Below are positions 36,856 through 45,200 of a DNA stretch of 64,000 nt, one piece after another (within the stretch, counting starts at the first letter, position 1; each line of letters opens with the position of its first letter). The notes beneath the pieces were generated by a model. The model had not been told where the DNA came from, searched no databases, and worked only from the letters and a program-made list of their open reading frames with translations. Location: positions 62,001-126,000 of the forward strand of contig NZ_NMUL01000031.1 of assembly GCF_002234595.1 (NCBI RefSeq), in the 5' to 3' direction. The DNA is from Amycolatopsis vastitatis. Its GTDB lineage: Bacteria > Actinomycetota > Actinomycetes > Mycobacteriales > Pseudonocardiaceae. The translations under genes were made by a program, and so were the position numbers.

Positions 36856-37386
36856 GTGTCTTTCTCTGTCAAAAGCGTCACCTGGCGCGAGTGGCTCGGC
36901 CTGGCGGCCGGGCTGCTCGCGCTGGGTTCCACGTTCCTGCCGTGGACCACGCTGAGCACCAACAAGGCGGACATCGAGCTCGTCCTCTCGACGTTGCCGC
37001 ACAGTGACGTCGTCCGCGACGCGTGGCACGCGAGCTTCTTCGCGTGGTGCCCGCCGCTGCCGTTGCTGCTGGCCGGGCTCGTCGTGGTCGTCTTCGGGCG
37101 AATCCGGAAGCTGCGGGCCAGCGGCCTGCCGCACCTGTGGCTGGTGGTCGCCGCGGCGTCGCTGCTGCTGCTGGTGCTGGGCTGGGTGACCCTCGACTGG
37201 GAGTTCGACGCCGACCAGCGCGGCATCTTCGAGGCCGCCGCGATCGCCGTCGAGCCCGGCTTCGGCCGGTTTCTCGGGGTGCTCGCCGCCCTCGTGTCGG
37301 CTGTTGCCGCTTTCCTGGACATGCGGGCAGCGCGTGCCGAAAGCCGGGAGCCGCGGAAACGGGCACCCCGCAGCAAGAGCCGCTGA
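36856..37386 (+). CDS. multi-pass membrane protein, unknown function
   Basis: The 176-residue protein has four hydrophobic segments (about 13-31, 58-79, 91-113, 137-157). The extracytoplasmic loop after TM1 (TTLSTNKADIELVLSTLPHSD) and the tail of TM4 end in basic residues (RAARAESREPRKRAPRSKSR). It lies 3 bp after gatB and is probably co-transcribed. No family was recognised. Confidence 0.6.
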   Translation: MSFSVKSVTWREWLGLAAGLLALGSTFLPWTTLSTNKADIELVLSTLPHSDVVRDAWHASFFAWCPPLPLLLAGLVVVVFGRIRKLRASGLPHLWLVVAAASLLLLVLGWVTLDWEFDADQRGIFEAAAIAVEPGFGRFLGVLAALVSAVAAFLDMRAARAESREPRKRAPRSKSR

Positions 37387-37713
37387 TCGCCGGGCCGTTG
37401 GCCGGTGCGCTCGGCGCCGAGTTCGGTAAGGGCTTACCGCTCGTGAGTTCCCGGCGACCGGTACGGGCAGGCCGAGCACGGCGAGCCTGGGTGAAGTTCG
37501 GACATTGCGGAGCTGGACGCGGAAAACCTGGCCGTGCAGAACTCCGATTGCCTGTTCGGCGGCTCGCACCCCGATCGCGGAGCAGGTGGGCTTGTCGCGA
37601 AGGCCGAACGTTGGGCAACGATCTGCGGCCGGCCGCGTCGGCGCCGGATGGTGACTCCCCGTTGTGCCGGTTACCGGGGCGGCCGAGTCGTCCGTCCGGT
37701 TGATCGACGCCGC
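37387..37713. other. 327-bp gap without recognisable genes
   Basis: Neither strand encodes a protein with family-like composition here. Short open frames exist, as expected in GC-rich DNA, but they lack ribosome binding sites and recognisable motifs. No clear terminator follows the 37386 stop codon. Confidence 0.5.
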
Positions 37714-37760
37714 TGACAACGTTGTCATCCTCGTGGCCGTTGCGTGAGAAAGCGCTTTCT
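37714..37760 (+). promoter_or_regulatory. twin LacI-type operators upstream of the carbohydrate operon
   Basis: TGACAACGTTGTCA (37714-37727) and AGAAAGCGCTTTCT (37747-37760) are both perfect 14-bp palindromes with the central CG typical of LacI/GalR operators. Their centres are 33 bp apart, about three helical turns. They precede the Gfo/Idh/MocA operon by 110 bp. Confidence 0.7.
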
Positions 37761-37869
37761 GGAACGGTCGGAGTGGCGCGGCTCGCCACGTGGTTCGCCG
37801 TCGTGCGAGGTGGAGGCGGGGCGTCGCTCGCCGTTGCGGGGCCGTCGTCGCCGAGGAAGGAGAGCCGGG

Positions 37870-38964
37870 TTGGCTCAGGGAAAGCCCTTGCGGGTCGCCG
37901 TCGTCGGAACCGGGGCTATCGCGGACAGTCACCGGACCGCTTACCAGGCCCACCGCGAGGACGTCGACATCGTGGCCGCCGCGGATGTCGACGAGACCCG
38001 CGTGCGGGCGTTCTGTGCCGGGACCGGGCACGCCAAGCCCTACCGCGATCTCGACACCCTGCTCGCCGAGCAGGAACCGGACCTCGTCTCGATCTGCACG
38101 CCGCCCGGCCTGCACGTCGAGCAGACCAAGAAGGTGCTCGAGAGCGGTGCCTGGGTGTGGTGCGAGAAGCCGCCGTGCCGGTCACTCGCCGAATACGACG
38201 AGATGGCCGCCGCCGAACGGGAGGGCGGGCCGTACGCGTCCTTTGTGTTCCAGCAGCGGTTCGGGTCCGCCGCCACGCACTTCCGGAGCTTGCTCGCGGA
38301 CGGGGAGCTCGGTCGCCCGCTCGTCGCGCACTGTCAGACCACTTGGTACCGCGATGCCGCCTACTACGCCGTCCCGTGGCGGGGGCGGTGGGAGACCGAG
38401 GGCGGCGGCCCGGCCATGGGCCACGGCATCCACCAGATGGATCTGCTGCTCCACCTGCTCGGCGAGTGGGCCGAGGTGCGCGCCATGACCGCGCGGCTGA
38501 TGCACGACGTCGAGACCGAGGACGTCTCCACCGCGGTCGTCCGGTTCGAGTCGGGGGCGCTCGCGACCGTCGTCAACAGTGTCCTGTCGCCGGACGAGGT
38601 GAGCCGCATCCGGATCGACTGCGAGCAGGCCACCGCCGAGCTGACCCACCTCTACGGGTACGGCGTCAAGGACTGGCGCTATACCCCCGCGCCGCAGGTC
38701 GCCGAAGGTGCGGCGGCGCGGTGGCACACACCACCGGACGACGTCCCCAGCTCCCACGCTGCCGCGTTCACGCCGGTCCTCGCCGCCTACCGGGCCGGGC
38801 GACGGCCGCCGTGCAGCGGGGACGACGGGCGGCGGGTGCTGGAGTTCGTCGCCGCGCTCTACAAGTCCGCGTTCACCGGCGTCGGCGTGCGCCGCGGGGA
38901 GATCGGCCCGGGCGACGCCTTCTACCGGTCCATGGCCGGCGCCGGGACGGGAGCAGGAGCGTGA
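37870..38964 (+). CDS. Gfo/Idh/MocA family NAD(P)-dependent sugar dehydrogenase, first gene of operon
   Basis: The 364-residue oxidoreductase has an N-terminal Rossmann fold (VAVVGTGAIADSHRTAYQ, residues 8-25). The family catalytic/cofactor block EKPPCRSL is near residue 99, and the H-x3-D site MGHGIHQMDLLLH is near 185. Substrates in this family are sugars, inositols and their keto derivatives. TTG 37870 is chosen because GGAGAG precedes it at good spacing and upstream sequence is not family-like. The start of the next gene overlaps its stop (GTGA). Confidence 0.85.
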   Translation: MAQGKPLRVAVVGTGAIADSHRTAYQAHREDVDIVAAADVDETRVRAFCAGTGHAKPYRDLDTLLAEQEPDLVSICTPPGLHVEQTKKVLESGAWVWCEKPPCRSLAEYDEMAAAEREGGPYASFVFQQRFGSAATHFRSLLADGELGRPLVAHCQTTWYRDAAYYAVPWRGRWETEGGGPAMGHGIHQMDLLLHLLGEWAEVRAMTARLMHDVETEDVSTAVVRFESGALATVVNSVLSPDEVSRIRIDCEQATAELTHLYGYGVKDWRYTPAPQVAEGAAARWHTPPDDVPSSHAAAFTPVLAAYRAGRRPPCSGDDGRRVLEFVAALYKSAFTGVGVRRGEIGPGDAFYRSMAGAGTGAGA

Positions 38965-39881
38965 GCGCGGAGATCACGGTGACCCACCGGCACGGCGAAC
39001 ACGTGGCCGTCGAGGCGGGCGGTGTCCGGCTGATGTCCTATGTGTACAAGCCCGATCCGGTGGCCTACGAGTCGCGCAAGCCCTACGTCCACCCCCTCCG
39101 CACGCTCGGCGGCCGGCACGTCAGCGGTTACCGGCCTTCCGACCACCGGTGGCACAAGGGCCTGCAGATGACGTCGAGCCACCTGTCGGGCCAGAACTTC
39201 TGGGGCGGCCACACCTACGTCCCCGGCGACTGGTACCGGGAGCTGCCCGACCGCATCGGCTCGATGCGGCACGACGAGTTCGCCGACTTCGCCGTCGGAC
39301 GCGACCGTCTGGGCTTCACCGAACTGCTGACCTGGGTCGCCAACGGCGGCGACGAGTGGGCGCGGGAGCGGCGCGACATCGCCGTCCACTCGGTCGACCC
39401 GGACAACGGGGCCTGGACGCTCGACTGGGGGATCGAGCTGACCAACACCCGCGACACCCCGCTCGAGTTCGGCAGCCCGACCACCGCCGGCCGCGAACTG
39501 GCCGGGTACACCGGCCTGCACTGGCGTGGGCCCCGGGACTTCGGCGGTGGCCGGGTACTCGGGCCCGGCGACCTCGAGGGCGAGGAGATGATGGGCGCGC
39601 AGGCGCCGTGGCTGGCGTTCGTCGGCGAGCACGACGACGTCGACGCGCATTCGACGCTCGTTTTCGCGCACGCGCCCGAGAACGACAAGGCGATCCACGA
39701 GTCGCACTGGTTCGTCCGTTCCCAGGACACGCCCATGGTCGCCTTCTCGTGGGCGTTCTTCGAAGAGTTCGCCCTGCCGCCGGGGGAGAGCTTCACCTAC
39801 CGCTATCGGATCGTCGTCGCCGACGGAGCCTGGGACCGCGACCGGGTGACCCGCTACCTCGACGGGCACGGATGGTCATGA
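38961..39881 (+). CDS. PmoA/DUF6807 family protein
   Basis: The 306-residue protein belongs to the group annotated as PmoA or DUF6807. These beta-sandwich proteins are almost always found beside sugar dehydrogenases and sugar transport genes. Characteristic blocks are KPYVHPLRTLGG, GYRPSDHRWHKGLQ and HWRGPRDFGGG near the centre, with a cluster of His residues. The biochemical activity is not established; a sugar-processing or binding role is inferred. Coupled by 4-bp overlaps on both sides. Confidence 0.78.
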   Translation: MSAEITVTHRHGEHVAVEAGGVRLMSYVYKPDPVAYESRKPYVHPLRTLGGRHVSGYRPSDHRWHKGLQMTSSHLSGQNFWGGHTYVPGDWYRELPDRIGSMRHDEFADFAVGRDRLGFTELLTWVANGGDEWARERRDIAVHSVDPDNGAWTLDWGIELTNTRDTPLEFGSPTTAGRELAGYTGLHWRGPRDFGGGRVLGPGDLEGEEMMGAQAPWLAFVGEHDDVDAHSTLVFAHAPENDKAIHESHWFVRSQDTPMVAFSWAFFEEFALPPGESFTYRYRIVVADGAWDRDRVTRYLDGHGWS

Positions 39882-40633
39882 ACGAATTCCCTCTTCCGGG
39901 TGGCGTCGGCGTCTCGCACCTGCGCGCCTACGACTGGACGGCGGAGGACGGCGTCTGCGGCGGCAGCCCGCATGTCCACCTCGCCTGCACCGAGGCCTAC
40001 GTCGTCACCGGCGGCCGGGGTGCCGTCCAGACGCTGAGTGTCGGCGGCTATGCGGAGACGCCCCTGGAAGCCGGCGTGATCGCGTGGTTCGCGCCCGGCA
40101 CCGTGCACCGGATGGTCCAGGACGACGGCCTGCGCGTCACCGTCCTCATGCAGAACAGCGGGCTGCCGGAGGCCGGGGACGCCGTCTTCACGTTCCCGCC
40201 CGACGTGCTCGCCGACGCCGCCGCTTACGCCGAGGCCTCGGCGTTGCCGAAAACCGACGACGCCGCGCGGCACCGCCGTGACCTGGCCGTTCGCGGGTAC
40301 CTGCCGCTGCGCGACGCCTTGCGCGACGGCGATCCCGAACCGCTGCGGACATTCCACCGCGCGGCCGTCGCGCTCGTCGCGCCGAAGGTCGCAGAGTGGG
40401 TACCGCGCTGGCGGGCCGGGGCACTGCGGGCCGCCGAACTGACCGGTGCGCACCTCAAGGCACTCGCCGACGGCGACGGGAGCCATCTCGAGCAGTCCGG
40501 CGTCCGGGTCGCGACGCCGTCGAACCCGGACGGCTACGGCATGTGCGGATACCGCGCGGAATACGACATCCCGGGTGTGGTCTCACCACCCGGCGAGGCA
40601 CGAACCATCGATCAGGAAGGCCGCCAGAGATGA
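39878..40633 (+). CDS. cupin-domain protein, AraC-sensor-like but without DNA-binding domain
   Basis: The 251-residue protein has an N-terminal cupin (about 25-100). GGSPHVHLACTEAYVVTGGR supplies metal-ligand His residues and WFAPGTVHRMVQDD the second cupin motif. A helical C-terminal region follows with no helix-turn-helix. It may bind or isomerise a sugar. Both ends overlap neighbours by ATGA. An in-frame ATG six bases earlier (39872) is an alternative start. Confidence 0.75.
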   Translation: MNEFPLPGGVGVSHLRAYDWTAEDGVCGGSPHVHLACTEAYVVTGGRGAVQTLSVGGYAETPLEAGVIAWFAPGTVHRMVQDDGLRVTVLMQNSGLPEAGDAVFTFPPDVLADAAAYAEASALPKTDDAARHRRDLAVRGYLPLRDALRDGDPEPLRTFHRAAVALVAPKVAEWVPRWRAGALRAAELTGAHLKALADGDGSHLEQSGVRVATPSNPDGYGMCGYRAEYDIPGVVSPPGEARTIDQEGRQR

Positions 40634-41772
40634 ACCAGTCCAGCATCGGGGTGTTGCTCAACGGGGTGACGGGCCGGATGGGCTACCGGCAGCACCTGCT
40701 CCGGTCGGTCCTGGCGATCCGCGAGCAGGGTGGCGTCCTCCTCCCGGACGGCAGCCGCGTGCAGCTCGAACCGGTCCTCGCCGGGCGCAACGCCGGGAAG
40801 CTCAAGGAACTCGCCGACCGGCACGGCCTGACGGCGTGGACCACCGACGCCGGCTCCGCGCTGTCCGACGTCCAGATCTACTTCGACGCGCAGCTGACGT
40901 CGGCGCGCGAGCCGTCGGTGCGGGCGGCGATCGCCGCGGGCAAGCACGTCTACGCCGAAAAGCCCCTCTCCGAGACGCTGCCGGCGGCGCTGGAGCTGGC
41001 CGGGCTCGCGCGGGACGCCGGGATCTGTCACGGCGTCGTGCACGACAAGCTGTTCCTGCCCGGGCTGCGGAAGCTGCGGCGCCTGATCGACGGCGGGTTC
41101 TTCGGCCGGATCCTGTCGGTGCGCGGCGAGTTCGGCTACTGGGTGTTCGAGGGGGACTGGCAGGAGGCGCAGCGCCCGAGCTGGAACTACCGCGCCGAGG
41201 ACGGCGGCGGGATCGTGCTCGACATGTTCTGCCACTGGAACTACGTGCTCGAGAACCTCTTCGGCCGCGTCTCGGCGGTGACGGCGAAGGCGGTGACGCA
41301 CATCCCGCGCCGGTGGGACGAACAGGGCGAGGCGTACGCGGCGACGGCGGACGACGCCGCGTACGGCATCTTCGAACTGGAGTCGGGGGCGATCGCGCAG
41401 ATCAACTCGTCGTGGTCGACGCGGGTCTTCCGCGACGAGCTGGTCGAGTTCCAGGTCGACGGCACCGAAGGCAGCGCGGTCGCCGGGTTGCGGCGCTGCC
41501 GGGTCCAGCACCGCTCGGCGACGCCGAAGCCGGTGTGGAACCCGGACCTGCCGGCGACCGAGCCGTTCCGCGACCAGTGGCAGGAAGTCCCGGACAACAC
41601 CGAGTTCGACAACGGCTTCAAGGCGCAGTGGGAGGAGTTCGTGCGGGACGTGGTCGCCGGACGGCAACACCGCTACGACTTCTTCTCGGCCGCTCGGGGG
41701 CTGCAGCTCGCGGAGGCCGGGCTGATGTCGTCGGCGGAGGGGCGCCGCGTGGAACTGAAGCCGCTGAGCTGA
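40630..41772 (+). CDS. Gfo/Idh/MocA family oxidoreductase, last gene of operon
   Basis: The 380-residue dehydrogenase is distinct from the first one in the operon. Its N-terminal GVLLNGVTGRMGYRQHLL (residues 7-24) is a modified Rossmann loop. The family block AEKPLSETL is near residue 112. The substrate-site Trp/His cluster is DMFCHWNYVLENL near residue 200. A C-terminal beta sheet with QINSSWSTRVFRDEL follows. Two different dehydrogenases in one operon suggest sequential oxidation and reduction of a keto-sugar (inference). Two tandem hairpin repeats follow its stop codon. Confidence 0.85.
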   Translation: MNQSSIGVLLNGVTGRMGYRQHLLRSVLAIREQGGVLLPDGSRVQLEPVLAGRNAGKLKELADRHGLTAWTTDAGSALSDVQIYFDAQLTSAREPSVRAAIAAGKHVYAEKPLSETLPAALELAGLARDAGICHGVVHDKLFLPGLRKLRRLIDGGFFGRILSVRGEFGYWVFEGDWQEAQRPSWNYRAEDGGGIVLDMFCHWNYVLENLFGRVSAVTAKAVTHIPRRWDEQGEAYAATADDAAYGIFELESGAIAQINSSWSTRVFRDELVEFQVDGTEGSAVAGLRRCRVQHRSATPKPVWNPDLPATEPFRDQWQEVPDNTEFDNGFKAQWEEFVRDVVAGRQHRYDFFSAARGLQLAEAGLMSSAEGRRVELKPLS

Positions 41773-41787
41773 CGGCTGAGCGAAAGA

Positions 41788-41898
41788 GGGGATGGTCGGA
41801 CGAATTTCGACCATCCCCTGGCCAGGGCAGGTGAACCGCTGCGCGGGTCGAGACCGCCCGGGGTGAAGGGGATGATCGGACGAATTCGACCGCATCCC
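41788..41898. repeat. two tandem palindromic (REP-like) repeats; remainder of the 341-bp gap unassigned
   Basis: Unit 1 (41788-41818) is a hairpin with an 11-bp perfect stem, GGGGATGGTCG against CGACCATCCCC. Unit 2 (41868-41898) is a diverged copy with stems GGGATG/CATCCC and TCG/CGA. The core GGACGAATT occurs in both. Flanking bases also match for about 50 bp, so this is an imperfect 80-bp tandem duplication. Unit 1 probably terminates the operon. Nothing is seen from 41935 to 42114. Confidence 0.6.
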
Positions 41899-42114
41899 GG
41901 GCTCGGGTCGGTGAAGCCACCGCGTGTCTGTCGCGGATGGGGACCACGGCCCGAAGGGGTGCTGGGCGGATCCGGGCTGCTTTCGGGCGAGCGGGCCGCG
42001 GTGGCAACCTGCTGCAGGCGTGGTCGGCGATCGACAACGCTGGGTGTGGAACCGCCGCGAGAAGGTGGCGGAGCAGGGCAATCCCGCTATCCGGCAAGCC
42101 GGGTGGCGGCCGGG

Positions 42115-43323
42115 TCAGTCTTTGCCGTTGCCGCCGCCGGAGGTGGCCGGGGTGATCAGCACCACCCGGTCGTCGCTCGAGATCGGGGTGCCGCCGTCCT
42201 TGTTGACCGTGCCGGCCACCGCCACCTGCGGGTTGATCATGCTCATCCCGGCGAGCCGCCCGAACGTCGCCGGTGGCTTGCCGGTCTTGCCGTCGAGGCT
42301 CACCGTCGGCTTGCCGCTGATCGCGCCTTCCGCCGTCACCGGCAGGTTCTGCAGGTTCCCGGCCAGCGACGTGCCGACCGAGAGCGAGCCGTTCGCGTCG
42401 ACGAAGTCGGCGCAGCCCGCGACGCCCGGTTTGTCCGGCCACGTCCACGCCGGCGCCGCCAGCGGCTGGCCCACCTGCACCCGGTAGAGGGCGTCCTTGT
42501 CGGCGAGCCGGTCGGTGACCCAGACGCGGCCGCCGTCGGCCGACGCGCACAGCCCGCCCGGAGCGTGCAGCCCGGCCGCCACCACCAGAGCGCCGTTCGG
42601 GTTGCCCGCGGCGGCCTTGCCGGACGTGTCGATCCGCAGCACCTTCCCGGCGAGCGAGTTCGGGTCCGCGGCGGCGTTCGGGTTGCCCGCGTCGCCGGTC
42701 GCGACGAGCAGTGCACCGCGGTTGTCGGTGCTGATCGTGCCGCGGTTGCCGGTCGCGCCCTTCGGGATGCCGGTGAGCACCGGCTTCGCGGGCTGGCCCT
42801 TGGCGAACCGCACGACCCGGTTGTCCGTCGCCGTCGTCACGTAGGCGAACACCAGCTGGTCCTCGACGTACGACGGCGAAAGCGCGAGCCCGGTCAGCCC
42901 GCCGTCTCCGGCCGCCTGGACGTCGAGCCTCGCGAAGTCCGTCGCGTCCTTGCCCGCGGTCGCGAGCAGGACCCGGCCGCTCTTGCGCTCGCCGGCCAGT
43001 GCGCTCGGCGTCGAGCCGTCGCCCGGCAGGCCGGCCACCGCCGCGACGGTGTCCAGGCAGGTCGCGATCACCGACTGGTTGAAGTCCTTGCAGCCCTGGG
43101 GCGGCGGCACCGGCGTGGCCGGGGCCCCGGGCTGCACCTGCTTGCCGTCGCCGCCGGAGTCCTCGCCGGGACCCCGGACCTCGGGCGGTGACTCGGGGCT
43201 CGGCACGGGGGCGGGACTGAACGTCTGGCCCGCCGCGGTGTCGTCGAACCGCGCGCACCCCGCGGGCAGCAGGACGCCGCAGGCCAGGATCGCCAGCAGG
43301 GCCGAGCGGTACCGAGTACGCAT
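42115..43323 (-). CDS. lppZ: LppZ-like lipoprotein with PQQ-glucose/sorbosone dehydrogenase propeller
   Basis: This 402-residue secreted lipoprotein has a signal peptide ending in the lipobox LPAGC (lipidated Cys23). The mature part is a beta-propeller of the glucose/sorbosone dehydrogenase type (AGDGGLTGLALSPSYVEDQLVFAY blocks, then GLHAPGGLCASADG). Position next to DoxX matches Rv3006 (LppZ) beside Rv3005c. Whether it binds PQQ is not proven. It is divergent from the 2-hydroxyacid dehydrogenase gene. Confidence 0.85.
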   Translation of the reverse strand: MRTRYRSALLAILACGVLLPAGCARFDDTAAGQTFSPAPVPSPESPPEVRGPGEDSGGDGKQVQPGAPATPVPPPQGCKDFNQSVIATCLDTVAAVAGLPGDGSTPSALAGERKSGRVLLATAGKDATDFARLDVQAAGDGGLTGLALSPSYVEDQLVFAYVTTATDNRVVRFAKGQPAKPVLTGIPKGATGNRGTISTDNRGALLVATGDAGNPNAAADPNSLAGKVLRIDTSGKAAAGNPNGALVVAAGLHAPGGLCASADGGRVWVTDRLADKDALYRVQVGQPLAAPAWTWPDKPGVAGCADFVDANGSLSVGTSLAGNLQNLPVTAEGAISGKPTVSLDGKTGKPPATFGRLAGMSMINPQVAVAGTVNKDGGTPISSDDRVVLITPATSGGGNGKD

Positions 43324-43387
43324 GATCCCCCAGCCTAGGGGCCGGTGCGTGAACCATGGGTGAGTACTCCTCGATTACGTTGGGATC

Positions 43388-44296
43388 ATGACGCTGACCG
43401 TGCTGGTGCCCGACGACGAGGGCATGACCGTGCTCGCCGAGGTCCCGCGGGTCCTGCCGGTGCGCTACCAGTGGGGCGAGCCGGTGCCGGCGGAGGCATC
43501 GAAGGCCGAGGTGCTCATCCCCGGCAAGCACCCGCCGGGCGAACAGCTGTGGCGCACTCTGCCGAACCTCAAGCTGATCCAGCTGCTGGCCGCCGGCGCC
43601 GACGACTGGGTCGGCAAGGTGCCCGACGGCGTCCTGCTGTCCACCTGCCGGGGCGCGCAGGGTGGGAGCACCGCCGAGTGGGTCGTCGCGGCGCTGCTGT
43701 CGCTGTACCGGAAGCTGGACGTCTTCGCCGCGGCGCAGCGCGAAGGCCGGTGGGAGCGGCAGACGGCGGACACACTGCAGGGCAAGCGGGTGCTCGTCAT
43801 CGGCGCCGGCGACCTCGGGCAGCACCTGCGGCGCCGGCTCGAACCGTTCGAAGCACGGTGCACGATGGTGGCCATGACCGCGCGGGAAGGCGTGCACGGC
43901 GTGCGCGAGCTGTCCGGGCTGCTGGGCCTGCATGACGTCGTGGTGCTGATGGTGCCGCTGACCTCGCGCACCCGCGGGATGGTCGACGCGGCGTTCCTGA
44001 CCGAGATGCGCGACGGCGCGGTCCTGGTCAACGCTTCGCGTGGCGCCGTCGTGTCCACCGACGCCCTGGTCGCCGAACTGACCACGGGCCGGCTGCGCGC
44101 CGCGCTCGACGTCACCGACCCGGAACCCCTCCCTCCCGGGCACCCGCTGTGGACCGTGCCGGGCCTGGTCCTGACGCCGCACGTCGGCGGGGCCGTACGC
44201 GGGGCGCGAAGCCGTTCGTACGCCGTCGCGGCGGCGGAAATCGCCCGGTACGCCGGTGGCGAGCTGCCGGACAACCTGGTGCACGGGGAGTACTAG
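43388..44296 (+). CDS. D-isomer-specific 2-hydroxyacid dehydrogenase
   Basis: The 302-residue NAD-dependent dehydrogenase has the dinucleotide motif VLVIGAGDLGQHLRRRL (about residues 136-152). Catalytic Arg is in VNASRGAVV, Glu in DPEPLPPGHPLW and His in LTPHVGGAV. Substrates of this group include glyoxylate, hydroxypyruvate and various 2-keto acids. It is a single gene with a short gap to doxX. Confidence 0.9.
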   Translation: MTLTVLVPDDEGMTVLAEVPRVLPVRYQWGEPVPAEASKAEVLIPGKHPPGEQLWRTLPNLKLIQLLAAGADDWVGKVPDGVLLSTCRGAQGGSTAEWVVAALLSLYRKLDVFAAAQREGRWERQTADTLQGKRVLVIGAGDLGQHLRRRLEPFEARCTMVAMTAREGVHGVRELSGLLGLHDVVVLMVPLTSRTRGMVDAAFLTEMRDGAVLVNASRGAVVSTDALVAELTTGRLRAALDVTDPEPLPPGHPLWTVPGLVLTPHVGGAVRGARSRSYAVAAAEIARYAGGELPDNLVHGEY

Positions 44297-44340
44297 CGCG
44301 GCGGCTCGCCAGGTCAGCCCGTATCCCCTACCCTTCGCCC

Positions 44341-44916
44341 GTGAGCAGTGGAGACGACTTTTCGCAGCAGCCCACCAGCCTCCTGTCGGGCGTCGAGGAC
44401 GATCGGTCGGACGACTCCCCGCGCCAGGGCGGGCTCGGCCTCGGCCTGCTGATCCTGCGGCTGGCGCTCGGCGCGACCATGGGCGCACACGGTCTCCAGC
44501 ATCTGTTCGGCCTGTTCGGCGGGCCGGGCATCGGCGGGTTCGCGCGGATGCTGGAGACGTTCGGCTACCACAAACAGACGACGCTGCTGTCGTGGATCAC
44601 CGGCATCACCGAACTCGGCGGCGGAATCCTGGTGATCGTCGGGCTGTTCACGCCACTGGCGGCGGCGGGCCTGCTCGGGGTCGCCGCCAACGCCGTGTAC
44701 GCGAAGTTCCACGGCGGGTTCTTCGAGGGGCAGGGGCAGGGTTTCGAGTTCGAGCTGCTGGTCGCGGCGTCGGCGCTGAGCCTGCTGTTCACCGGCGCCG
44801 GGCCGATCTCGCTGGAGCGGAACACGCCCTGGCGGAGGCGGCCGCTGCCGTTGGGTCTGGTGTCACTGCTGCTGGCCGCGGCGGCCGCGGTGGTGGTCAT
44901 CGTTCTGACGCGTTAG
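44341..44916 (+). CDS. DoxX family membrane protein (Rv3005c-like)
   Basis: The 191-residue protein has four membrane segments (about 36-56, 80-102, 104-124, 166-188). The diagnostic first-helix block LRLALGATMGAHGLQHLFGLFGG is present. In M. tuberculosis, Rv3005c forms a membrane-associated oxidative-stress complex with SodA and SseA. GTG 44341 is the start of family-like sequence; upstream is frame-shadow of the dehydrogenase. Syntenic with LppZ. Confidence 0.85.
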   Translation: MSSGDDFSQQPTSLLSGVEDDRSDDSPRQGGLGLGLLILRLALGATMGAHGLQHLFGLFGGPGIGGFARMLETFGYHKQTTLLSWITGITELGGGILVIVGLFTPLAAAGLLGVAANAVYAKFHGGFFEGQGQGFEFELLVAASALSLLFTGAGPISLERNTPWRRRPLPLGLVSLLLAAAAAVVVIVLTR

Positions 44917-44949
44917 AGCCTGGGGACAACTTCGCCGTCCGGCCGCGGC

Positions 44950-45131
44950 CTGTGGACAACTCGCTTGCGTGGAGCGGAATTGTCGGTGGCTTCGGGTAGC
45001 GTTGAAACCGGGGGTCCCCCTAACGCGCGGGGGGAAAGTTCGTTCCGGAACTTCGCGGGGCTGGGGACAACTCGTGCTCGCCGGACCGGAACTGTCGGTG
45101 GCTGCCGGTAACGTTGAAATCGGGGGTCCCC
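44950..45131. repeat. two 70-bp imperfect direct repeats
   Basis: Copy A (44950-45019) and copy B (45061-45131) align almost without gaps. Shared blocks are GGACAACTCG, TGTCGGTGGC, CGTTGAAA and CGGGGGTCCCC. A partial third GGGGACAACT lies at about 44931. They occupy the doxX-ilvD convergent gap and encode nothing recognisable. Confidence 0.65.
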
Positions 45132-45156
45132 TCACGGCCAGGGCCCCGAAAGCCGT

Positions 45157-45186
45157 GAAGGCCGCCCCGGAAACGGGACGGCCTTC
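45157..45186. terminator. terminator between doxX and ilvD
   Basis: A 13-bp stem with one mismatch, GAAGGCCGCCCCG against CGGGACGGCCTTC, has a 4-nt loop. It lies 14 bp past the ilvD stop codon and is usable in both directions. Confidence 0.75.
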
Positions 45187-45200
45187 AGGCGTTTTCCGGG

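Noticed and set aside
37534..37716. Short plus-strand ORF before the carbohydrate operon
   Set aside because: No ribosome binding site, Arg-rich shadow-like composition, and it runs into the first LacI-type palindrome.
41788..41898. CRISPR-like array
   Set aside because: Only two imperfect units with no uniform spacers and no cas genes; better described as tandem hairpin repeats.
41618..44488. Minus-strand open frame of 956 codons spanning the dehydrogenase end, LppZ and the 2-hydroxyacid dehydrogenase
   Set aside because: It crosses several real genes in other frames and consists of low-complexity Arg/Gly/Ala stretches.
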